Positions 1 through 9,700 of a DNA stretch of 64,000 bases are shown here, piece after piece. Position 1 is the stretch's first letter. Each line of letters opens with the position of its first letter. The translations under genes were made by a program, and so were the position numbers. Below the pieces are notes generated by a model. It was not told where the DNA came from. It saw nothing but the letters and a program-made list of their open reading frames with translations, and made no database searches. Origin of the DNA: Streptomyces atratus (GTDB taxonomy: Bacteria > Actinomycetota > Actinomycetes > Streptomycetales > Streptomycetaceae); NCBI RefSeq assembly GCF_014648655.1, contig NZ_BMRN01000027.1, positions 39,933 through 103,932 on the forward strand. The letters are read 5' to 3'.

Positions 1-528
1 CTGGGTGTCACGCTGCAAGTACTGTCCCGCGGGACTATGTTCGCCCAACGGGCCGGCAGGCTCCACGCGGCCTACCGGGCGCACGGTTCGTTGGAGGAGA
101 TCCCACCCACGGTTCGCGCCGCGATCGAACGGGACGTGCTGCGCGCCTCGTTCGATGAGGTCTGGCAGCACACGCGCGCGTTCTGGGAGCGGCGCGACCC
201 CTCGGAGATCACGCGTGCAAAGGCCGATCCGAAGCACCGTATGGCTCTGGTCTTCCGCTGGTACCTGGGCAGTTCCAGTAGGTGGGCGATCACCGGCGAG
301 GCGGCCCGGCGTACCGACTACCAGATCTGGTGCGGGCCGGCGACGGGCGCGTTCAACCGCTGGGTTGCGGGCACGTTCCTGGCCGAACCGGCGAACCGGT
401 CCGTGGTGCAGATCGCGCTCAACCTGCTGGAAGGCGCTGCGGTGCTCACCCGCGCCCATCAACTGCGCACCTATGGAGTTCCGTTGCCGTCCGAGGCATT
501 CGCCTACACCCCGCGCGGGCTGGCATGA
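1..528 (+). CDS. pfaD: PfaD-like enoyl reductase, C-terminal part (cut by window edge)
   Basis: The frame is open from base 1 and ends at the TGA at 526-528, so only about the last 175 residues are present. It carries hallmarks of the PfaD C-terminus: a segment close to DPKHRMALVFRWYLG, then SSRWA, DYQIWCGPA and GAFNRWV, ending in a conserved helix. PfaD proteins are FMN-dependent TIM-barrel enoyl reductases of the nitropropane-dioxygenase superfamily. They act in trans with PUFA and related secondary-lipid synthases to saturate selected double bonds. The FMN-binding N-terminal half lies outside the window. The stop overlaps the ATG of the next gene (ATGA, 525-528), which implies translational coupling to the PfaA-like subunit and supports the assignment. 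An ATG at 37 opens the visible 163-residue stretch but is internal: matching family sequence continues upstream of it. Confidence 0.9.
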   Translation: MGVTLQVLSRGTMFAQRAGRLHAAYRAHGSLEEIPPTVRAAIERDVLRASFDEVWQHTRAFWERRDPSEITRAKADPKHRMALVFRWYLGSSSRWAITGEAARRTDYQIWCGPATGAFNRWVAGTFLAEPANRSVVQIALNLLEGAAVLTRAHQLRTYGVPLPSEAFAYTPRGLA

Positions 529-3500
529 GCGGCCCCGGCGCCCCGGAGGCGTCAGCGGCAGCCGTCCGGCCCCGGGGAGACAGCGTGTCCGCCTGCCCCC
601 GTGGGCAGGTGCCCATCGCCGTGGTCGGTGTCGGCGCCCTGGTGCCCGGCGCGACGGACGCGGCAGGCTACTGGCGGATCCTGACCGGCGGCCGGGACCT
701 GATCACTGAAGTGCCGGCCTCCCGCTGGCTGGTGGCGGACCACTACGACCCCGATCCGGCCGCCCCCGACAAGACGTACGCCCGCCGCGGCGCGTTCCTG
801 CCGGAGGTGGACTTCGACCCGTTGGCGTACGGTGTGCCGCCCGCCAACCTGTCGGCGACGGACACCTCCCAACTGCTCGCCCTGATGGTCGCCGACCAAG
901 TGCTGATCGATGCCGGCGGTCTGTCGGGCATGGACCGGGACCGGGTCGGCGTCGTCCTCGGCGCGGCCTCCCTGGAGCTGCTCCCGCACATGTACGGGCG
1001 CGCACACCGCCCGGTGTGGCTGAAGGCGCTGCGGGAGAGCGGTCTCGCCGAGGCCGAGGCGCAGGCCGTGTGCGATCGCATCTCGGCGCACTTCAGCCCG
1101 TGGCAGGAGTCGACCTTCCCCGGCCTGCTCGGCAATGTCGTCGCGGGCCGGATCGCCAACCGGTTCGACCTGCACGGCACCAACCACACCACCGACGCCG
1201 CCTGTGCCAGCTCCCTGGCGGCACTGTCCACGGCAGTCGGTGAGCTGACCCTCGGGCGGACCGACCTGGTGATCAGCGGCGGTGTGGACACCGGGAACGA
1301 CATCGGCATGTTCCTGTGCTTCTCCAAGACGCCCGCGCTCTCCCGCACCGGTGACTGCCGTCCGTTCTCGGATGCGGCGGACGGCACCATGCTCGGCGAA
1401 GCGGTCGTCATGTACGCACTGAAGCGACTGTCCGACGCGGAGCGGGACGGCGACCGGATCCACGCGGTGATCCGGGGCATCGGCACCTCGTCCGACGGCA
1501 GGGGTACGGCGATCTACGCGCCGCTTCCCGACGGTCAGGCACGGGCTCTGCGACGCGCCTACGAGGAGGCCGGCTACGGTCCGCAGACCGTGGAACTGGT
1601 CGAGGCCCACGGGACCGGCACGAAGGCCGGGGACACCGCCGAACTGACGGCGCTGCGCGAGGTGTTCGAGGAGACGGGACGTACGGACGGGCAGTGGTGC
1701 GCGATCGGCTCGGTCAAGTCGCAGATCGGCCACACCAAGTGTGCGGCGGGCGCGGCGGGGCTGCTCAAGGCGGTCATGGCCCTGCACCACAAGGTGCTGC
1801 CGCCGACCATCAAGGTCGACCGGCCGATGCCGGCGGCAGCCGCCCCGGACGGCCCGTTCTACGTCAACACCGAGGCCCGGCCGTGGGTGCGGTCCGCCGG
1901 TCATCCGCGCCGGGCGTCGGTGTCGAGCTTCGGCTTCGGGGGCAGTAACTTCCACGTCACGCTGGAGGAGTACGTGCCCTCGGGCACCCTGGCCCGGGTG
2001 CCGCCGCGCCATCGCTCCGCACCGAGCGAACTCGTCCTGTTCAGCGGCGCGTCGCCGTCCGACCTGGTGCCGCCGGAAGCGTACGACGACCGTCCGCTGG
2101 CCGCGCTCGCCCGGGAGAGCCACAGCGCGTTCTCGCCCACCGATCCGGTGCGGCTGGCCGTCGTCGCCACGGACACCGAGAACCTGAGGGAGAAGTACGC
2201 GCTGGCGCTCACGCTGATCCGGCAGCGGCCCGGCACGGCGTTCTCGACACCGAACGGTGTCCGGTACGCCTTCGGGGATCCCGTGCCCGGCCGTCTCGCG
2301 TTCCTGTTTCCGGGGCAGGGATCCCAGTACATCGGGATGGGCGCCGGCCTCGCGATGCTGTCACCGGCCGCCCAGGCCGTGTGGGACCGGCTGGGCGGCA
2401 CCAGGTTCGACGGGCGGCCCCTGCACCGGTTGGTGTTTCCGCCGCCCGCCTTCGCCGACAAGGAACGCGCGGCCCAGGCCGCGCGTCTGGCCGCCACCGA
2501 GTGGGCGCAGCCCGCGCTCGCGGTGCACGCGCTCGCCCTGCTGGCCGTACTGCGGGGTCTGGGGCTGCAACCGGACTGCGTGGCGGGCCACAGTTTCGGT
2601 GAGCTGGTGGCGCTGCACTGCGCGGGTGCCCTGGACGCCGATGCGCTGGTCGGTCTGGCCCGCAGGCGCGGTGAGCTGATGCGGGACGCGGCCGGCGTAC
2701 CGGGCGCGATGCTGGCCGTGGCGGCGGACCGCGAGCACGTGGTGGCGGTGCTGGCCGGTGAAGAGTTCGGCGACATCTGGCCGGCCAACCTCAACTCCCC
2801 GCTTCAGGTGGTGCTTTCGGGTACGAGGGAGGCTGTCGCACGCGCCGAGAAGGCGTTCGCGGCCGAGGGTGTCGGCACACGCCGGCTGACCACTTCGACC
2901 GCTTTCCACAGCCCGCTGGTCGCCCCGGCCGGTGAGCCGCTCGCCGCGTTCCTGCGTACGGTCCCGCTCACGGAGCCCCGGATCGAGGTGTACGGCAACG
3001 CGGACGCGGAACCGTACCCGTCGTCGCCCGACGGGGTACGCCGCCGGATCGCCGACCACCTGGCCTCACCTGTGCTCTTCCAGGACCAGATCGAGGCGAT
3101 GTACGCGGCAGGGGTGCGGACCTTCGTCGAGGTCGGCGCGGGCACCGCGCTGACCGGCCTGGTCGGACAGATCCTGGGTGGCCGCGAGCACGCGGCCGTC
3201 CCCCTGGACCGGGCGGACCGGTCCGGGGTCAGCACCCTGCACACCGCGCTCGGTGAACTCGCCGTACGCGGTATCCCTCTGGACTTCGAATCCCTCTGGG
3301 CGCCGTACGCCTCGCCCGGAACCTCAGTGAAGGAGCGCAAGCCCCGGATGACCGTGCAGATCAGCGGAGCCAACTACGGTCGGCTCTACCCGCCCCGCAC
3401 CGGAGCCGCCGAACCGCAGCCGCCCGTGCCCGCGCCGGAACGCATGCCGGAAAGCCACCCGCATCCCGCCCCCGCCCCCTCGTCCGACATCCTGGCGGTT

Positions 3501-6500
3501 CCCATGTCCGCATACGCACCCGCTCCCGCCCACACTCCGGAGCCGTCGGCCCACGGGACGGCGCCCGCCCAGGAACCGGAGCCCGCGTACGGAGCCGAGC
3601 CGTCGCACGACCCCGTGCCCGTCTACGACCCCGCGCCCGCGTACGGCGCCGAGCCCGATGCCGACCTCGGCCCCGGGTGGTATGCCGCGGTGGAGAGCGT
3701 CCAGCGGCAGACGGCACAGGCCCACGCGGCCTGCCAACGCATGCTGACCGACAGCCATATGGCTTTTCTGCGGATGACCGAGACCACCCTGGCCGCGATG
3801 CTCGGGGCACCGGGCGTCGGCGCCGTGCTCGACGCCCCGGCTCCCCCGGCACCGCTGCCGCTCCCCCGTCCTTCGGCACCCCGGCGGGCCCCGGCACCCG
3901 CGACACCGCCCCCGGCAGCGGTCGCCGTGCCCGCCTCCGTACCCGCAGGGCCCACCTTCGTACCCGCAGGGCCCGGCGAGATGCCGTCGCCCGCACCGGT
4001 CGCCGCCGAGGAACGGGCCCCGGCCGCCGTCCCGGTGGCCCCCTCGGCACCGGCCGCCGATGCCGCGCCTCTGTCGGCGCCGGAACTGGAGGAACTACTG
4101 CTCTCGGTGGTGGCCCGGCTCACCGGCTACCCGACGGAGATGCTCAACGTGGACATGGAGTTGGAGGCGGATCTGGGAGTCGACTCGATCAAGCGCGTCG
4201 AGATTCTGTCGGCCGTACGCCAGAGGGTGGGCGACGTGGCGACGGGAGACATCGGACAGCTCGGTAAACTCCGCACGCTGCGCGAGATCGTCGAGGCGCT
4301 CACCGCGGCCGACCGGACGCCGGGGGCCCCGGCGCCGGATTCACCTGCCGTGACCGGACCCCCCGCCGTCCCGGAGATCCCCGCCATGCGCACCGGGTCC
4401 GGGCTGAAGACGGTGCTGACGAGGCTGGTGCAGCGCGCGGTGGAGTCACCGGCGTCCGGCCTGGCGACGGCAGGGCTCCTGGACGGGCCGCTCGTGGTGA
4501 CGGGCGGGGGCGCCGACGGCGACGCGATCACCGCCCTCGTCGCGCGGAAGCTGGCGGAGCACGGCGTGGACGCCACCGCCGTGGCGGAGGTGCCCGAGGA
4601 CGCGCGCGGAGTCGTGCACCTCGGCGGGCTGACCGGGGACGGCACGCCGGACCATGCGCGGGAGGTCCACCGGTCGGTGTTCCGCGCGGCGCGCGCGGTG
4701 GCGGCACAGGCCGCCGAACGGGGCGGACTGTTCGTGGCCGTGCAGGACACCGGAGGCGACTTCGGGCTCGACGGCCACGCACCCGACCGCGCGTGGCTGG
4801 GCGGCGTCGCCGGTCTGACCAGGACCGTGGCGAAGGAGTGGCCGGGTGTCTCGGTCAAGGCCGTCGACTGCGAGCGGGGCGGTCGGAGCGACGAGGAGGT
4901 CGCCGAGGCGATCGTGCGGGAACTGCTGGAAGGCGGCCCTGACCCGGAAACAGGTCTCCGCGCGGACGGCACCCGCACCACCCTGCGGACGGTACCCGCG
5001 CCGGTGATGCCCGGCAGCACCCGGCGGATCACCTCGGAGTCGGTGATCGTGGCCACCGGAGGGGCCCGCGGGGTGACCTCCGCCGCGCTGCTGGACCTGG
5101 CCAGGACCCATCGTCCGCGGATCGTGCTGCTCGGCAGGACGGCACCGGCTCCTGAGCCCGCAGGGCTCGCGTCGGCCGCCGACGAACCGGCGCTCACCCG
5201 GCTGCTCGCCGAGCGTTCGGCCGAGGGCGCGGAGAACTCCTCGCCCGCCCGGATCGCGGCGCGGGCCCGGGAGATCCTGGCCGCGCGCGAGGTGCGGGCG
5301 ACGCTGGATGCGCTGGAGGCGGCGGGATCCCTCGTCCGGTACGTCCAGCTGGACGTCCGCGACGGCGACGCCGTCGCCGCCGCACTGCGCGACGTACGTG
5401 ACGCGTGGGGGCCGGTCACCGGCATCGTGCACGGTGCGGGAGTACTGGCCGACAAGCGGATCGCCGACAAGACCGACGAGCAGGTCGAGCAGGTGATGTC
5501 CACCAAGGTGGACGGTCTGCGCGCGCTGCTGGCCGCGACGGCGGACGATCCGCTGGACGTGATCTGCCTGTTCTCCTCGGTGGCCGCCGTGTTCGGCAAC
5601 GCGGGGCAGAGCGACTACGCCATGGCCAACGAGATCCTGGGTCAGGTCGCGTCGGCGGAGCAGGCCCGCCGCCCCGGCTGTCTGGTGCGGTGCGTCGCCT
5701 GGGGGCCGTGGCGCGGCGGCATGGTCACGCCCGCTCTGGCCGGGCATTTCGGCCGGTCCGGGGTTCCGCTGATCCCTCTGGAGCAAGGGGCGGCCGCTTT
5801 CACGGCCGAGCTGGACGGCACAGCCGGTGAGGCCCGCGTCGTCCTGGTGGCCGGGGACGATCCGGCGGCCCTGTCCCCGGCCGGCGATCCACGTCCGGCT
5901 CAGCTGCTGGTCCGGGCGGACAACCTGCCGCAGCTGGCCGACCACGCGCTCACCGGGGTTCCCGTGCTGCCCGTGGCGATGGTCCTGAACTGGTTCGCGG
6001 GGGCGGCCACCGCCTGGCTGCCGGGTGCCGGCCCACTCGTCCTGCGCGACCTGCGGGTGTACCAGAAGTGCACCCTGCCCGAACTGGCCGGCACAGGCCA
6101 CCGGCTCACCGTGCACGGCAGCCGGGGCGCGGCCGGTTCATCGACGGGGCTGGAGGCGGAACTGCGCGGGGAGAGCGGGGTGGCGTACTTCCGGGCCGTG
6201 CTGGACACCGGGACCGAAGAGCCGGATCCGGCCACGTGGGACAGCCCGGACGGCCTCAAGCCGCTGGACCGCACCGAGTTGTACGACGGGGAGAGCCTCT
6301 TCCACGGCCCCCGCTTCCACTCCGTCCGCTCGCTGCACGGTGTTTCGGAGCACGGAGCCGAGGCGATCGTCGCGGGCGTGCGCGACTTGGAATGGTCCGG
6401 TGAGCACTGGCCGCTCGACCCGGCCGCCCTGGACGGCGCGCTCCAACTCGCCCTGCTCTGGGCGCAGGAGGTAGTCGATGCGGCGACGCTGCCGATGGCC

Positions 6501-6674
6501 GTCGCGGAGTGCAGGGTGTACCGGCGCGGCCCGGTGGACGGCACGGTGCGGTGTGTGCTGCGAGCCCGGAAGGTTCACAGCACGGGGGCGCGCTGCGATG
6601 CGGCGCTGATCGACGCCGATGGAGCCGTCCGTCTGGAACTGCTCGGCGTGGAGCTCGTCCGCCGCCCCTCCTGA
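525..6674 (+). CDS. pfaA: PfaA-like secondary-lipid synthase: KS-AT-ACP-KR-DH
   Basis: 2049 aa from the ATG that overlaps the pfaD stop. The open frame runs further upstream but only over pfaD. Domains in order: ketosynthase with active Cys about 227 (DAACASS) and the HGTGT and GSVKSQIGH motifs; malonyl-type acyltransferase with GHSFGE, Ser about 690; a Pro/Ala-rich linker about 950-1180 with repeated AYGAEP-like units; one acyl carrier protein with LGVDSIKR, Ser about 1221; ketoreductase with a TGGARGV nucleotide site and Tyr about 1698 in SDYAMANE; and a C-terminal hotdog dehydratase with HxxxGxxxxP (His about 1807) and DGALQ. Classical PfaA has five to nine tandem ACPs, so a single ACP is notable and points to a non-marine Pfa/hgl subtype. 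It should work with the PfaD and PfaC partners as an iterative megasynthase and needs a phosphopantetheinyl transferase. Confidence 0.93.
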   Translation: MSGPGAPEASAAAVRPRGDSVSACPRGQVPIAVVGVGALVPGATDAAGYWRILTGGRDLITEVPASRWLVADHYDPDPAAPDKTYARRGAFLPEVDFDPLAYGVPPANLSATDTSQLLALMVADQVLIDAGGLSGMDRDRVGVVLGAASLELLPHMYGRAHRPVWLKALRESGLAEAEAQAVCDRISAHFSPWQESTFPGLLGNVVAGRIANRFDLHGTNHTTDAACASSLAALSTAVGELTLGRTDLVISGGVDTGNDIGMFLCFSKTPALSRTGDCRPFSDAADGTMLGEAVVMYALKRLSDAERDGDRIHAVIRGIGTSSDGRGTAIYAPLPDGQARALRRAYEEAGYGPQTVELVEAHGTGTKAGDTAELTALREVFEETGRTDGQWCAIGSVKSQIGHTKCAAGAAGLLKAVMALHHKVLPPTIKVDRPMPAAAAPDGPFYVNTEARPWVRSAGHPRRASVSSFGFGGSNFHVTLEEYVPSGTLARVPPRHRSAPSELVLFSGASPSDLVPPEAYDDRPLAALARESHSAFSPTDPVRLAVVATDTENLREKYALALTLIRQRPGTAFSTPNGVRYAFGDPVPGRLAFLFPGQGSQYIGMGAGLAMLSPAAQAVWDRLGGTRFDGRPLHRLVFPPPAFADKERAAQAARLAATEWAQPALAVHALALLAVLRGLGLQPDCVAGHSFGELVALHCAGALDADALVGLARRRGELMRDAAGVPGAMLAVAADREHVVAVLAGEEFGDIWPANLNSPLQVVLSGTREAVARAEKAFAAEGVGTRRLTTSTAFHSPLVAPAGEPLAAFLRTVPLTEPRIEVYGNADAEPYPSSPDGVRRRIADHLASPVLFQDQIEAMYAAGVRTFVEVGAGTALTGLVGQILGGREHAAVPLDRADRSGVSTLHTALGELAVRGIPLDFESLWAPYASPGTSVKERKPRMTVQISGANYGRLYPPRTGAAEPQPPVPAPERMPESHPHPAPAPSSDILAVPMSAYAPAPAHTPEPSAHGTAPAQEPEPAYGAEPSHDPVPVYDPAPAYGAEPDADLGPGWYAAVESVQRQTAQAHAACQRMLTDSHMAFLRMTETTLAAMLGAPGVGAVLDAPAPPAPLPLPRPSAPRRAPAPATPPPAAVAVPASVPAGPTFVPAGPGEMPSPAPVAAEERAPAAVPVAPSAPAADAAPLSAPELEELLLSVVARLTGYPTEMLNVDMELEADLGVDSIKRVEILSAVRQRVGDVATGDIGQLGKLRTLREIVEALTAADRTPGAPAPDSPAVTGPPAVPEIPAMRTGSGLKTVLTRLVQRAVESPASGLATAGLLDGPLVVTGGGADGDAITALVARKLAEHGVDATAVAEVPEDARGVVHLGGLTGDGTPDHAREVHRSVFRAARAVAAQAAERGGLFVAVQDTGGDFGLDGHAPDRAWLGGVAGLTRTVAKEWPGVSVKAVDCERGGRSDEEVAEAIVRELLEGGPDPETGLRADGTRTTLRTVPAPVMPGSTRRITSESVIVATGGARGVTSAALLDLARTHRPRIVLLGRTAPAPEPAGLASAADEPALTRLLAERSAEGAENSSPARIAARAREILAAREVRATLDALEAAGSLVRYVQLDVRDGDAVAAALRDVRDAWGPVTGIVHGAGVLADKRIADKTDEQVEQVMSTKVDGLRALLAATADDPLDVICLFSSVAAVFGNAGQSDYAMANEILGQVASAEQARRPGCLVRCVAWGPWRGGMVTPALAGHFGRSGVPLIPLEQGAAAFTAELDGTAGEARVVLVAGDDPAALSPAGDPRPAQLLVRADNLPQLADHALTGVPVLPVAMVLNWFAGAATAWLPGAGPLVLRDLRVYQKCTLPELAGTGHRLTVHGSRGAAGSSTGLEAELRGESGVAYFRAVLDTGTEEPDPATWDSPDGLKPLDRTELYDGESLFHGPRFHSVRSLHGVSEHGAEAIVAGVRDLEWSGEHWPLDPAALDGALQLALLWAQEVVDAATLPMAVAECRVYRRGPVDGTVRCVLRARKVHSTGARCDAALIDADGAVRLELLGVELVRRPS

Positions 6675-6722
6675 GCCCGGCCCCTTTGAACCAGCCCCGC
6701 CCTGCCGTGAAGTGAGACCTGC

Positions 6723-9700
6723 ATGGAATTCGAACCGATCGCCGTCGTCGGCCGCGGCTGTGTGCTGCCCGACGCACTCGATCCGGACACGTTCTGGGAC
6801 AACATCGCCGCGGGCCGCACCAGCCTGTCGGCCATCCCTGAGGGCCGGTGGCGGCTGCCGCACCACTGGGCCATGGGCTCGGTGGACGACCACCTCGACC
6901 GCACCTGGACCGATGTCGGCGGGTACGTACGGGGGTTCGAGTCCGTCTTCGACCCCGGCGGTTTCCGAATCGCCCCGGAGCGGATCCTGTCGCTGGACCC
7001 GCTCTTCCACTGGGTCATGTACGGGGTCCGGCAGGCACTCATGGAGGCGGGCCGCGCGGGCCCTCTGCCGCGCGCGGGGCTGGTGCTGGGAAACCTGTCC
7101 TATCCCACGCCCGCAGGGGCGGCTCTTGCCGAGCACGTCTGGCTGTCCGCCCAGCGGCCGCCGCTTCGTGACGCCCTGCTGACGGGAGTGCACCGGCAGC
7201 GGCCCGACGCGCGGAATCGCTTCTCGTCCGGGCTGCCCGCCCACCTCGCGGCCCGAGCCCTCGGGCTGGGCGCGGGCGCGTGGTCCCTCGACGCCGCCTG
7301 CGCGTCGTCGCTGTATGCCATCAAGCTGGCGTGCGACCGGCTGCACGACGGCACGGCGGACCTGATGGTGGCCGGTGCGGTCAGCCGGGCGGACCCCCTC
7401 TATCTGCACGTCGGCTTCTGCGGGCTGTCCGCGACGAGCCGCACGGGGCGCAGCCGGCCCTTCCACCAAGACGCGGACGGGCTGGTGCACGGCGAGGGCG
7501 CCGGGTTCGTCGCCCTGATGAGGCTGTCCGAGGCCCGCACCGCCCATCTGCCCGTGCTCGGTGTGATCCGCGGTGTCGGGTTGTCCAACGACGGGCGCGG
7601 CGCCGGGTTGATCAGCCCGTCGGAGGAGGGCCAGGTTCGGGCCATGCGCCTGGCGTACGACGCGGCGGGCGTCGCGCCCGAGACCGTGTCACTCGTCGAG
7701 TGCCATGCGACGGGGACGCCGGTCGGGGACGCGGTGGAGGCGCGCGGCATGGCCCGGGTCTTCGGGACCGGTGACGACGTGCCCATCGGTTCGGTGAAGT
7801 CGAACGTCGGGCACCTGCTGGCCTCGGCGGGCGTGGCCGGGCTGCTGAAGGTGCTCGGCGCGCTGCGTGCGGGGGTCCGTCCGGCGACGCTCGGCGCACA
7901 GCGGCCGCTGGAGGCGCTGGCGGGCACGCCGTTGCGGGTGCTGACCGCGCCGGAACCATGGTCCGGGCCGCGCCGGGCGGCGGTGAGCGCGTTCGGGTTC
8001 GGCGGGACCAACGCCCATCTGGTGGTGGACCTTCCGGACGGCGACCCGGTGTCCGCCGTATCGCGGCCGATCCGCCCGGCCGCCGCCGTGACCGCCCCGA
8101 CCCGGGTGCGGGAATCGCCGGGCGGCCGTACGCCGGTGGCGATCGTCGCCCTCGGCGCCCGAGTCGGCGACGGGAGGTGTACGGAGGACTTCCGGCGGGC
8201 GGTGCTGGGCGGTGAGCGGCGTGGCCCCGCCCCCGGGATCGCCGTGGAATTGAGGGACCTGTGCTTCCCGCCGCTGGCCCTGGAGCGGACGGTGCGCCAT
8301 CAGCTCCTGGTGCTGGAGGCCGCCCGGGAGGCCGTCCGGTCGGTGTCCCTGCCCCGGGAGCGGACCATGGTGGTCATCGGCATGGGGGTGGATCCCGAGG
8401 TGGCCCGGGCGGGCGCCCGCTGGAGGGTTCCCCACTGGCTGGAGCAGGCCGGGCTTGCCGCCACACCCGAGTCGGCGGACCTCGCCCGGGACGCGTTCCT
8501 GCCGCCCGTGACCGCGGAGGGGGTGGTGGGCACCATGCCGAACCTGGTGGCGAACCGGATCAGTACCCAACTCGACCTGGCGGGACCGGGTTTCGCGGTC
8601 TCGGCGGAGGAGGCGTCCGGGCTGGTGGCGCTGGAGCTCGCGGCCCGGGCCGTCCGGTCGGGGGAGGTCGACGCCGCGCTCGTCGGTGCCACCGACCTGT
8701 CCTGCGAGGCGGTGCATCAGACCGCCCAGCGGGATCTCGGCCGCGAGGACGAACCGGGGGACGCCGCCGTTGTCCTGGTCCTCAAGTCCTTGGACACCGC
8801 GCGCAGGGACGGCGACACCGTCGTCGCCCTGCTCGACGAGGAAGCCACCGGCGCTCCCGACGTGGTCATCGGGGACGGCCCTGACGCGTTGTTCGATCCG
8901 GCGTCGACCTTCGGGCGCGCTCACGCCGCGTACGGGCTGGTCGCGGTCGCGGTCGCGGCGCTCTCGCTCCAGCACCGCGCGGTGCCGCGTCCGGGCCGTC
9001 CTGCGGATACCGCGGCCGTCGCGCGCACCGCGAAGGCCGCGGTGACACCGTTGGAAGGGCCCACCGCGAGTGTCCGGCTGCGCGCGGGGGACGCCCGGCC
9101 GTGGCTGCGCGGCCGGGCTCCGCGCCTGCACGTCTTTTCCGGGGTCGACCGCCGGGAGGTGCTGGCCGCGCTGGAGTCCGGTGCGGAGTCCGACGCCGGA
9201 CCGGCCCGGCTGGCACTCGTGGCCGACGACGACGCGTTGCCGGGCCGGAAGGAGGCCGCCCGCCGCTGGCTGGCCGCGGGCGGAGCCCGTCCGGCCGATG
9301 TGTTGTACCGGGACAGGCCGGTCACGGGGCAGACCGCGTTCGTATACACCAACGGCTCGGCAGCGTACCCGGGTATGGGCCACGAGCTGATGCTCGCGCT
9401 GCCGTCGCTCGGCGAGGCCGTCCGTGCCAGGCACGGGGCGATCGGTGCACGGCTGCGGTCCCGGGCGGAGCGCGGAGTGCTCGACCAGATCTGGGATGCC
9501 GCCGAACTCGCCGTCCACCAAACCGTGTTCACCCGGGAGGTGCTCGGGCTCCGGCCACAAGCCGCTCTCGGGTACTCCTCGGGCGAGTCGGCCGCCCTGG
9601 TGGCGCTGGGTGCCTGGCCGGACGCCGCAGGGCTGTACGACGCCACCCGGGACAGCGGTCTGTTCACGACCGAACTCACCGGTGAAATGCGGACGGTGCG

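Noticed and set aside
282..524. N-terminal extension of the PfaA-like protein
   Set aside because: The region is occupied by the PfaD C-terminus in another frame, and the KS begins soon after the ATGA-coupled start at 525.
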